A DNA stretch of 64,000 bases from Stomorhina lunata (taxonomy: Eukaryota; Arthropoda; Insecta; Diptera; Rhiniidae): positions 81,915,863 through 81,979,862 of the forward strand of contig OW121743.1 of assembly GCA_933228675.1 (NCBI GenBank). Reading direction: 5' to 3'. Within the stretch, counting starts at the first letter, position 1; the number at the start of each line of letters is the position of its first letter. A model generated the notes under the pieces. The model saw only the letters and a program-made list of their open reading frames with translations. It was not told the origin of the DNA and searched no databases. Shown in pieces: positions 37,591 to 47,949 of this stretch. The position numbers and the translations under genes were made by a program.

Positions 37591-38918
37591 CCCAGCAAAA
37601 CTTTGGTAATGGCAAGTACTCTGATAACTGGTTACCTTGTAACGACTACAACATACCATCCGAATAAATAATAAGTTATTACAGAAGTACTTGTTTGTAA
37701 TTAAGATGGTAATTTAAACTGAATGGCCCCGGTTCAAATCCCACCAAGGGCAACAATTTTTTTTAGTCTTTTTTTTTTTATTAAAAGAGTCTTTTTAAAT
37801 GATTTTTGAATTTTAAGAACTTAAATATTATCTTCTGTAAAAAAATTTGTAAAACTAAGTCACGTTAATGAAAAAATACCATCATGAGTCAATTTTGATT
37901 ATGTAGGGGATCTTGAATACCAAACACGATTCTAATTGGTCTTAACTTGGTAAGCCCAACTTATCTGCGTCATCCTTCATCTCAACTGTGGACACACACC
38001 TCCTCATGGTATCACCCGGGGAGATAGTTTAACACCCATTAATATTGTGAGTTAACATGTTCCGAGAGTTGTCCCATAAGATCGATAAAAATGGGTTAGG
38101 ATTACGGGCTAGTAACCCTCTCTTGAAAAAAAATACAATGAGGAGGCTAAAATTGGAATTGAAATGTCCCACTACCTAATGTTAGAGAAGGATGTCCGAA
38201 ACTTCGATAGAAAGACCAAGTAGAGGAACATTTTTCAAAGCTTGGCCTATAAAATTGGAGAATATTCGCACAAGATCGAAATCCATGGAATTCTAAAATA
38301 TGCACGGACTTTGACCTTAACAGGTTGTAACATTTAAGTAAGTAAGAGTCAATCTTATGTAAAAACTTATACAAAAACGAAGATTTAAATTGTTTAAGTT
38401 TTAAAATAATTTTAAAAAAGTTTTAAAATAATTTTAAAAAAGTTTTAAAATAATTACAAAAAATCGTATAAAAATATTTTTCCAAAAATTACAACAAAGC
38501 AAAAAAAAAAGCAGGGAAAAACAAAGTTATTTTCACATGATTTTGGATCTAAAAATACAAATTGTTTATATTAATTATAAGCTGATAAGTTTTCAACATA
38601 TGAAGTAGCTCAGTAGAAGAGTCTCTGCCTAGCAGTTGGAGGGTCTGGGTTCGAGCCCCCATGGGATCATAAAAAAAATTTTGTATTTCGTTTAAAAATA
38701 TATGTTTTTAATAAAACAACAACAAAAAAGTTGTTGCTGTTGTTGTTGTTGCTTTCAAATTGCTTACCCAAGTCATTACTTTTCTGGAATTGGTAAGTAC
38801 TTGCCTCCAATGACATCCCCATGTTAATGTAATGACTTAAACAGCGAATGAGTAAGTAGTTCGTGTTCAATAGTTTAACTGTTTAACTCATTATTTGGTA
38901 ATGAAAAGTTTTACTGGG
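37591..38918 (-). mobile_element. tRNA-like-bearing TIR repeat, copy 3 (inverted, empty mariner site)
   Basis: 1328 bp, opposite orientation to copies 1 and 2, flanked by TT or TTT on each side. It contains the uninterrupted mariner target (GGCAAGTACTCTG near 37611). The tRNA-like block is on the plus strand (38600-38670), and the second B-box-like block GGTTCAAATCCCACCAAGGG is at 37731-37750. It is arranged head-on to copy 2 with about 6.1 kb between. Confidence 0.8.
38600..38670 (+). other. tRNA-like Pol III promoter block (copy 3)
   Basis: GTAGCTCAGTAGAAGAG (A-box-like) and GGGTTCGAGCCCCCATGGG (B-box-like) on the plus strand, same module as in copies 1 and 2. Confidence 0.6.
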
Positions 38919-39461
38919 TTTAATACCTATTTTCTTATTATCCTTGGTAACTATTTAGTTTTAATCATTTACTTCCACTGTTAATTTCACAATTAACCTT
39001 AGCTCCTTTTATTCATTCTGTAATTATTCGTATACAGTCGAAATTAGTTTCTTTTCTAGTTTTATTTGCATTATCTTTTTCCTGCGGTTTTGTTAAGTTG
39101 AAACCAAACATTAAAATACTCTTTTTTATGAAATCGTAATTTCTTCTATTTACCCTTATTTGGGATCTTTCACTTGGTTTCTTTTTAATTCTTTCTGGTC
39201 TTTAATTACTTTTTATCAAAGGTTTTTTTTAAATTTGTTTGAATAGAACAAGGAAAAACTGCATTATCTGAAGTTAGAGAATATTTTACTGAAAGATCAA
39301 GGTAAATAATATATTTAAAACTAGTTCCAATACTAATGATAACACGAATACCGATATATTTTTATATTTATAATAAACATATATTTATAATAAACATAAT
39401 ATAATACTTGTGATAATAATGGCAATACTAATACTGATGCTAATAGATTAGTTATATTGAT
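38919..39461. other. AT-rich sequence, no gene recognised
   Basis: No supported feature between copy 3 and the hAT-type element. Confidence 0.5.
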
Positions 39462-40238
39462 GTTAACACTAGGGTGTTCATTTTACTCGACTTTTAATTG
39501 TTTGAGTAATCAAATAACTTGAAAATGGGGTTTTTGAATTACTCGGAAAATCGATTAATCGTCAAAAATTACTCGAGTTAATCGAGTAAAATATTCGTTT
39601 TTAAATTACTCGAGTAAAATTTTTTCATAAGCTATTTTTAATAAAATTATAGTGTTTTATTAACAAAAAAATAAACAATTCACAATAAAAAAACATAAAA
39701 CGAAAATAAAAATTTTATTTTTAATAAAAAATAACATTTGTACGATTAATTGAACTATAGTAGGACGTACTATTACTATTGGCCCTACTATAGTAATAGT
39801 ACGTACGATTATATAAAAATCTTCAACTAATACTGGACTATCGTAGTTTTTACGATTACAATGGTACCTTCAACTGGACTATCTATAATATTAATACGCA
39901 AGCACCCATTTATTATCCCCTTTTACGCTTTAATTATACACTCATTTCTGAAAAATTTTATACCATTTGAAAGGTATTTTTCCGTAGATCGGACGAATCT
40001 ATATTTTATTAAAATCGGTTCAGTTTTAAAAAATCGGTTTAGTATTTAAAAATCTTACTAACACAATAAAGAAAACTCACATGCATATGAAATTCACTAT
40101 TAAGAATCAAACAAAATAAATTGTATGCAAACATGTTTTTTTTTTTGTTTTGATTATTTTTGGTGAGTGGTGAGAATAAAAGAGTATATTTGTGGAGAGA
40201 TAATGGTAGACAAAGACAAAAATAAAGAGTATTTTATT

Positions 40239-41507
40239 CAGTGTTGCAACCAACCAAATGTTAAATTACACATGGATCGTGCCAAAATTACACATGAAAT
40301 TAGGAATTACACATGATTTTTTTTTGGCAAAATAACATGTTTTGAATTTAATTTAATTATTATTATTATTTTTTTTTTTGTTAAAAATTAAAAAAAAATT
40401 ATTTGTAGTTTTTTAAATTAATCTTCATCGTTTTTTTATTTTAAAGGCAATAAATGTATAATATTTCAAATCGTTACTTAGCACTTAAAAATAAACAAAA
40501 TGCTATAAATAACGACTATATTGAAAATCTTCCACTTCTTGTTTAGCATTTTTTGTGTAGGTTCAAAAATTGGTCCACCATTAATAAAGTTTTGCAAAGT
40601 AGGAAACAATCTTTCTCCAAGAAATTCTTTAAATCAAAAACTTTTATCCAATAATTTTCTGGCTCCAAAGCCCAAAAGTTTCAAAATCGAAAAGTGCATG
40701 TCAAGAGTTTGCAAATCGACATTGAAGAATTAAAATCTTTTTGTTAAACATATGTGTCACCTTCTCCGAGAAAAGGGACCTATTGTATGAAAATAAAGTT
40801 TTGAGAAAAACTAAAAAAATAAAATTTTAATGTTTTTCTCATTTTTATCGATTTTCCCAAGTTTGTTTTGTACGTTTTTATGGCAAATAAATTTTTATCA
40901 GAAATCTAAATCATTTCATCTTATTCTAAACCCTTTTAGGTACCAGAATCCACTGCTAACTCTATGCCCGTTTTTTGTACACTAGGTTCCTTTTCTCGTA
41001 AAAGGTCACATATAATGATTGAAGTTTGAAAGTTTGGACAAATTTAAGATCAACAATATCCGCAATTGAATAAATATAATCACTTAAATTAAATATTGTT
41101 TAAATTTGACGAATATAAAATTCTCGAAAATCATGAAGTGTATTTTTTTCCCGAAATAGAAATTGTGGTCAAAGATTCATGAGTAGCTATACCAATATAT
41201 CATATTCTTTAATAAACATATATATTTTAATCTGAATGGTTGATTTCTCATAAGCACTGGGATTTTAAAACATTCATTTGTATGTAGTTAGAATAAAATG
41301 TTTGCATTCTATGCATTATTTCGATTTCGAATGGGACGCACATAATTTATTTTTTAAAATGCAAGTTTTGAAAACTGTTAGTGTACTTAAAAATGACAAA
41401 AATTGAAATTACACATGAATTACACATGCAGCTAATTACACATCGGCTACACATGAAAATAAAAATTACACATGATATGTGTAATTACACCTAAAGTGGC
41501 AACACTG
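40239..41507. mobile_element. Nested hAT-type element with TTACACATG repeats
   Basis: Ends CAGTGTTGCAACC and, inverted, CAGTGTTGCCACT, flanked by a perfect 8-bp duplication ATTTTATT (40231-40238, 41508-41515). Several AATTACACATG motifs cluster within 130 bp of each end and look like subterminal binding sites. A 70-codon frame at 40521-40733 has no recognisable domain, so it is probably non-autonomous. Confidence 0.8.
40760..41005. mobile_element. 246-bp MITE nested in the hAT-type element
   Basis: Left end CCTTCTCCGAGAAAAGGGAC and right end, inverted, CCTTTTACGAGAAAAGGAAC, both followed by CTA-T/G-TGTA. Flanked by TCA at 40757-40759 and 41006-41008. Superfamily not assigned. Confidence 0.6.
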
Positions 41508-42294
41508 ATTTTATTACAATTTAATAATTGTTTTTTTTTTTTGTAAAATAATAGCAACAAAAATTATTGGTATTGTTTTTATTATTTGTGGTGAGGGAGT
41601 GAAAGACAAAATTAATATTTTGGAAGATTTCACAAAAAAAGTGCTTAAAATGTAAACCTTTCAAATTTGAATTATTTGAAGTTAAATTTTTATGGAATTT
41701 TGTTTTTTGGGTTGGTTTATTGGGATAAAATCTTCGAGTGATTGAGGAATAAATATTGTGTTAAAAAATTAAATAATATTGCAATTAATGGCACGCATGA
41801 GATCATTAAGAGCTATTTTACAATGCCAATTTTTTTAAGGGTAAAGTAGTAAAGACTTGGATAAGAACATTGTGACTTATATCCAAAAAGGATGTTACCG
41901 ATTAAAAAAACAGTCTTTTGAAGGAAAATTTATAATAATTACAGATTATTATCAAGAAAAGGAATTAAATGATCGGTCTGAATCAAATGTAAATTCAAAA
42001 CTGATTAATCTTTAGAAAATGCTATAATATCAGGAAGGAATGTTAAAAGGCAAATCTTGCATTGCGACTGGAATGGTTTAAAACTGTAAGCTTTTACAGA
42101 TTCCAAGTACTTCGTGGTTAATTATGCAGTAAAATGATAATCAATTTTAAATATTAGGATCTTTGTTAAAAAGTTAAATAAGACCTTGATTTCTCTATCA
42201 TTTTTGTCAATCCGTTAGTAACGCTTACAAGTTTATCTGTTCATCACTTCACAGAGCATTTTGACATCGATAACGCAAGATGTTTTCATAAGAG

Positions 42295-42750
42295 CTACTA
42301 AGTACAGGGTGGCCCAAAAAGGCCGAAGGGGGGAAAGCAAACTGCATAAATTAATCGTTCTTGGGAATCTCATGGCTTTAGTTCTTGCACTAACTGCACC
42401 TTGTATGTGAAAAGATGTAAAATTCCCTTTAATATTTTGCGTAAAAACCGCCGAGCTCAGCAGAGCGCCTTCGAGTTGATGTTCCAGGATTCTCCTCAAC
42501 ACTCTCCAGAACGCATTGAATATTTGCTTTACTAATAACAGAATGTGGTCTTCCGCTTCGTGGAAGATTCCTCACTGAGCCTTGTTCCTGAAAACGTGTC
42601 ACTAAGCGTCGAATCATTGTTTCGGATGGTGAATTCCGCACATTAAAATGACGACGATAGGCTCGTTGAGTTTGAATTATTGATCGTTGATGATGTTCAA
42701 AATAAAGTTCTATGATTTTGGTTCGCTGGATAACGTATTACACTTTTTCC
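42295..42750 (-). pseudogene. Truncated mariner-like transposase remnant (N-terminal HTH)
   Basis: Read on the minus strand from about 42750: residues like IIELYFEHHQRSIIQTQRAY, then RRHFNVRNSPSETMIRRLV, then VRNLPRSGRPHSV and GTSTRRRSAELG. This matches the N-terminal helix-turn-helix domain (DUF4817-like) plus GRPR linker of insect Tc1/mariner-type transposases. An in-frame stop precedes the first segment. After AELG the frame breaks and only a short degenerate tail remains, ending at a GGGTGGCCC terminus near 42305. The DDE domain is missing. Confidence 0.65.
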
Positions 42751-43259
42751 ATCTCATTCACTTCTGAAGATGCAAAAACGGTTTATTATGGAATATCTTG
42801 AATCAGTAAACTCTTCGAGAGCTACACAATTTTTAATTATAGTTTTGCCAATTTGGCCAATTCGACGCTCTGTTGTATGGAGTGACATTGAAATCAATGA
42901 GATCAATTTCTCCACATATCCGTTTAGCCTGAGCAATTTTAAAAACTTGCTACATCGCCACTGTCATTTTTGACTTAAAGCTCTGATTGTATGAGTTTTC
43001 TTTTTATAGAAAAGTAGCACTCAGGCAAATACTGCTTATACAATTGCATATGGAGTATATACGAATTGGGTAACCTTATTTGGAAAGGGGAAGGTAGGGA
43101 AGAGAAAGGTATATCTATTTTTAGAACAGTGAAGTTGCGCCATTTGCTGTTATTTAGACGCATTTTTTGTTTTACAGCCAATTTTATTTATTTTTCGTAG
43201 ACGGCGTGTTATTGCTGTAGTCTTACTGCCGACGGAAGATGCTGTGGTAATTAATAAAT

Positions 43260-43403
43260 TTAATTCTGTTATCATTGACTCCCAGTGGAGCATAGGGCCT
43301 TAAATTTAATAGAAATTAATAATTACAGAAATTGTTGTTGCCGAGACCGGGGATCAAACTCGGACTCAATGTGATATTACGTGCTAACCAACCAAGCCAT
43401 AGA
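43260..43403 (-). mobile_element. tRNA-headed SINE with an RTE-like tail
   Basis: On the minus strand the head reads TGGCTTGGTTGGTTAGCACG (A-box-like), then GAGTTTGATCCCCGG (B-box-like), then CAACAACAATTTCTGTAAT. The tail is GGCCCTATGCTCCACTGGGA followed by GTCAATGATAACAG, nearly identical to the 3' end of the 543-bp element at 27461-28003. SINEs commonly borrow the 3' end of the LINE that mobilises them, so an RTE-like partner is implied. About 144 bp. Confidence 0.7.
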
Positions 43404-43860
43404 ACGGGAAATTTGTATTCACAATGAACTAGATGACGGTCGATTGTGTCGACCGCAGGGTACGCTAGTAACAATAATTACAATTACATTAGGACCTTTA
43501 AATTAACAATAGTAGAAATTACATTGGATACCACAACTTGGATCTACGATTATTGAATCTGTAATGGACTATATTATATACCCTATATACCCTCGATTAT
43601 TGCTACAAATAAGCTATAGTACGGTAGATAATTGATGTATGTGGTCTACAATTAAAACCCTGATTATTGCATAAAATGGTATATATCATTAGTAATGATG
43701 TATCTTAATCTAAAAAATTATGGGCAGCAGATAATTTCGAACCAACGTTGGCCATTATTTGCGTGGCAGGAGAATAACAAGAACATACATTAAAAAAAAA
43801 CTTTTTCTTTACTCGTTCTCAAAAAAAGCAGAAACAAAAATGCATACTTATATAGGGTTT

Positions 43861-43940
43861 ATATAACTCAAGCGACTGATGATTGATTGAAATTTATATG
43901 TATATAAATTTCACACAATCGTCAGCCGCTTGAGTTATAT
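43861..43940. repeat. 80-bp near-perfect palindrome
   Basis: Arms 43861-43899 and 43902-43940 match at about 35 of 39 positions around a 2-nt centre. The arms start ATATAACTCAAGCG and end AAATTTATAT. It lies inside the hAT-type element. Confidence 0.9.
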
Positions 43941-44309
43941 GAACTCCACATTAATTACCAATCTTAGAGCATATTATCATTTCGAGATTGAGCACTTTCA
44001 AATAAACTTAGCAGTTAAGGAATACACTGAGACAAACTTTAGTCGTTTATTTTATTAATATTTTAAAAAATGCTAACAGAATTACAGCCTGTTTTTCGAA
44101 AATGAAAATATTGCTTCGTTCGTAAAAATAACGAAACATAAATCAATTTGGTTTTCGTAAAATGAAATAAATTCGAGTGTGTGACAACTTAAAAGTTTTC
44201 GTGTCTTAAGCTTTTTTTGGGTTTTTCTTAAACAAATTCATTCATATAAAGCGAATGAAAACGTTAAAATTTCTCGATAACCAAAGGTCTTTCGTGTATG
44301 AAATAAAAA

Positions 44310-44826
44310 CTAAGGGCCTGATATATTTATTTGTGCAAAGTTTTAGTAAACAAATGCATTTATCTTTAGATTTATAAACGTTTTTGTGCATTCATGATTA
44401 TTTTAGCTACTTTTGAGAATTTGGTATGGTCCAATATGGGTCGATTCCTAAAAAATTAGGTACACTGATTATAAGTAATATTTGTGCTGCATATTATTGA
44501 AATAGAACTAAATTAGTGGCTGTAAAGGACCTAAAACTCTATTTGGGGAAGGCATTCCTATGGAAGGTACCCGAAATAGTAAACCGATTCTGAGCAAAAA
44601 GTACAGGGATCGTTCTTGGACCAAAATATAAGCCTGTGTCAAAACAACTCAGGAAGTGATTCTGGGTCGATTGGTATAATTAAAGGTGGGTCTCAAAATA
44701 TAAGCCTGTATCAAAACAAATCAGGAAGTGATTCTGAGTCGATTGGTATACTTAAAGGTGTGTTTCAGAGCAATATTTCTATGCGTTACAAACATCAGCA
44801 CAAACTCAATATACCCTTTCCACCTA
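44310..44826 (-). mobile_element. Dispersed Helentron-like repeat (copy D6, partial)
   Basis: Minus strand, from a left-end variant near 44826 to the ATATCAGGCCCTTAG region at 44310; the 3' hairpin is missing. A segment of about 70 bp with CAGGAAGTGATTCTG is tandemly duplicated (about 44626-44770). Confidence 0.65.
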
Positions 44827-44973
44827 ATTTAATCGGGAACTGAGGCCGTTTAAAAACTTTAAAACAACTTGAGTTGCAAATATATCAAATATACCATCTA
44901 TCATCGGCAACTGCTCCAAAAGTTGCAGTGCATGGTTTGCCTAAACCTGTTATTATAAGTAAATTGTCCCCAC

Positions 44974-45249
44974 GTGAACACAGTAAGAAGAACCCGTTCG
45001 AACGATGAAGTTATATTTGAGAAGGTTTCCTCATTTTCTTCACATTTATTAGTGGGCGCGAATGCCTCCCATCTATTTAGGCATCAACACCACAACCTAT
45101 ATCAACCAAAAAAGAAAAGAAAACAAAATAGCCAGGTAATGAAAGAATTGGTACTATTGAGGAAACAAGTAGCCCCACAGGAGGCAATTTTAGGTGTGAT
45201 GCAGTCTCAGTATGTATCTGTGAAATTTCCAAAGCTGCAAAAACTATAA
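44974..45249 (+). CDS. Possible coding remnant inside TIR element
   Basis: A 91-codon frame with a more protein-like composition than its surroundings (less Phe/Ile/Lys/Asn dominated), including a basic patch QPKKKRKQNSQ and a helical-looking segment ELVLLRKQVAPQEAILG. A matching family is not recognised. Its place within the TTA-flanked element raises the possibility of a degraded accessory DNA-binding protein. It may equally be chance. Confidence 0.25.
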   Translation: MNTVRRTRSNDEVIFEKVSSFSSHLLVGANASHLFRHQHHNLYQPKKKRKQNSQVMKELVLLRKQVAPQEAILGVMQSQYVSVKFPKLQKL

Positions 45250-45741
45250 CTGATTTTATTAAATATTTAAAATAGATTTTAATTTGGAAATTGTGAATTT
45301 TTAAAATTAAAATTCAATTTTCTTTTTTTTTTATTTTTATAAACAAAGGCAATTGACTGACAGGGTTGCCACCGACAAGCTACATGCTACATATAAAAAA
45401 GCTTGGATATTTCAAAATACATATATTGGCAATAATGTTTCCTTACGAAAGAAAAAAGCTCTTTTTATGTCAAAATTATATTGACGAAAGCTTTTAAACG
45501 TTTTAGAAAAACCTAAATTTGAGCTTAATCGTAAGCAAACGAAAACAAATGTGACAAGACTTTTGTTTTCGAAAAACAGGCTGTTAATAAAATGTTTTTA
45601 CTCGAGTAACTCGATTACTCGTGGAAAATTACTTAAATATTTATTTGAAATTAGTCATTTTTATTTACTCGAGCGATTAATCGATTTTATTTTTCCGATT
45701 AATCGAGCAAACATAACTCGAGTAAACATCCTAGTTAACAC

Positions 45742-47949
45742 TTAAACTAAATATTTTGTTGATACAAGTACTGATAGTAATACTGGAAATTTTGCTAGTA
45801 TTGATACCTACACAATATTGATTCCAATACTTAGAATAATACAGATACTTGTGCTTACAAAGATATTAAGACTTATACTGATGTTAAAACTGATACTGAT
45901 AAATTTTATAATTCCACTTATTATTTACCCTTATTAAGTACTTTTAAAAAGCCTAGATAAAGTTATAAATCCACAAGAATATTTAATGAAAGATCATTAA
46001 ATATATTGTTCATTACTAGGTAAACAACATTAATACTCTTCCTGATTGTCATTTAATATTTATTCATATATTTACTACTACCAAAGCCCAAGTCCTTAGC
46101 CATCATGCTCATCATAATTCTTACATCAAAATCATAAATATGAGCATCATTGACTTTATTGGATATTTAAGGTACTAATGGAACAGAAGGAGCTCTAATG
46201 TCTAACATAAAATAGAGTTAAAGAAAAATTTAAGAGCTATAATAAAGTACTAACACAAAATCAAGTACCAAATGCAAAGTGCACATGCTTTTTTGAAGAA
46301 GGGAAAATTAGGGAGGGCCAGTTTTTGGAAAAATGTAACAATATAGAATTAAGTAAATATTGGAGGTAATATTTATATATTTCAACCAGTTTTAGCTTCA
46401 TTAGAATAAGCGTCAGTGCTTATATCGGTAGTATGAGTATTAGTATTAGTACTATTATTACATAATACAATAATTACAACTGCATATGATATTTATGGTA
46501 TTAGTATCAATATTAGTAATCCTTCCTATGAATGGAAAATACTTCTCCTTTTTGTTTGAGCACCTCTTTAAGCTGCACAAATTTATTATAGTGAAAAAAC
46601 ATTATAATGTTCCATAAAACCTGGTTTATTAACGATATCCTGCAAAAAGAAAACAAGTAAATCCTTTGCAAAAAGGAAAATGGAAAACATTCAAAAGTTC
46701 AATGGATCAAATGAAGGATGCAAATTCTTTTTAATACACAGACAGACGGACCATTTACTTTGAGCTCTTTGATTTATTATTGATGGAAATGATGCTGCCG
46801 CTGCTGCAGATGAGATGATGCTGATGATGATGGCTGTAATGTTTTAATGATGGAAATGAAAAAGTATGATGATTATATTCATTAAAATTTTATATGTTTT
46901 CCCATCAACTACATACGACTTTTGGTTATCATATAAATTCATCAAAAACAAGATTTATTCAATAATAATGATAAGTATGGAAGTGTGCAAGAGTTTCCTT
47001 TTTTTGTTCTAGAACATTTTCCTAGCTAAAACTTTGTCTTTTTTAAGTAAAACAAAAAAGTCAAACATATTAAGCCGATTTAGACTGATTACATAGACAA
47101 ACGAAAAGCCTAAAGTAATAGGAATTAAAATGTATTTTCTCTTGTACTTGGAGAAGGAAGAGATTTGTTTGATAAAATTTGCAAAAAGAAGCTTTAAAAG
47201 CATTTAGCCTTTAGGCTACAAAGTTCTATGAAAATTTTATAAAATTTTTCTAAAACTTGTGTTCAATAACTAAATAAATGACCAGTGATTTTGTTTTAAG
47301 GACTTTGAAAAGTTTGTCTTAAACTTTTGTAGGGAAGAAATTGTTTTCAACAACATTTTACAGTGGGTTCAAAATTAGAGTTGAATGGGCAAAAATCTTT
47401 AAAAAAGGTATAGCTGTTTTTTAAACAATGTTTAAAATTAAACATGACAAAAATTTTTTACTTAAACATTTTATTCCATCCCATCCCCACTGTGCATTCA
47501 TTCCCTTTACTAGAATTTTTACTACCATGGGGAAATTGTTCAATTGTTGAGTTAATTAGTACTCGGTTCCATTTGTTTTTATTGTTATTTTTCTGTTTTC
47601 AGTCGATTGTTATTCAAGTTCACTTTTTTCTCTAGTTCTTTTCTATAACATGAAGTATTTGTTAACAATTTTTTCTGTTGTATTTTGTAATTAGTTTTTT
47701 TTTCTGTTGCTCCCTAAAGTTTTCCACTTAGAGTCTTTTGAACATTTTACCCTTTTTTTGCAATTAATTGTGTTGTTTTTAGTTTCGCATATTTGTCTAT
47801 ATATACAACAAAAACTAGAGAAAAAACAACAATTCTAATTTGTATTTTTTTGCCTTAAGCAAATATTTGTTCTCAACGCTTTTTTAATACGTTTGCGGAG
47901 ATGTTTTCAATTGTTTTAATTTATAAATTAAGGATATTCACTCCCTTTA
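45742..47949. other. AT-rich sequence, no gene recognised
   Basis: Contains ACTGATACTAATA-like irregular repeats (45760-45900, 46420-46510) and a short GATGATGCTG tract (46790-46830). No supported gene. Confidence 0.45.

Larger units (their letters stand above)
44085..45583. mobile_element. TIR element with TTA duplication (PIF/Harbinger-like candidate)
   Basis: Both ends begin CAGCCTGTTTTTCGAAAA (18 of 18 identical, inverted) and are flanked by TTA (44082-44084, 45584-45586). A 3-bp TWA duplication is typical of PIF/Harbinger elements. It contains dispersed repeat D6 (44310-44826) and a possible coding remnant (about 44974-45249). No nuclease was recognised. Confidence 0.6.
39470..45733. 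mobile_element. Large hAT-type element with nested insertions
   Basis: Left end TAGGGTGTTCATTTTACTCG; right end, inverted, TAGGATGTTTACTCGAG. Flanked by a perfect 8-bp duplication GTTAACAC (39462-39469, 45734-45741), the hAT superfamily hallmark. Subterminal TCGATTAATCG and ACTCGAGTAA motifs cluster near both ends, as expected for transposase binding sites. No transposase remains recognisable. The 6.3-kb length is inflated by insertions at 40239-41507, 42295-42720, 43260-43403 and 44085-45583. Confidence 0.75.

Noticed and set aside
43870..43915. Hammerhead motif (CTGATGA followed by GAAA)
   Set aside because: The bases between the two core parts cannot form stem II, and the sequence is explained by the palindrome.
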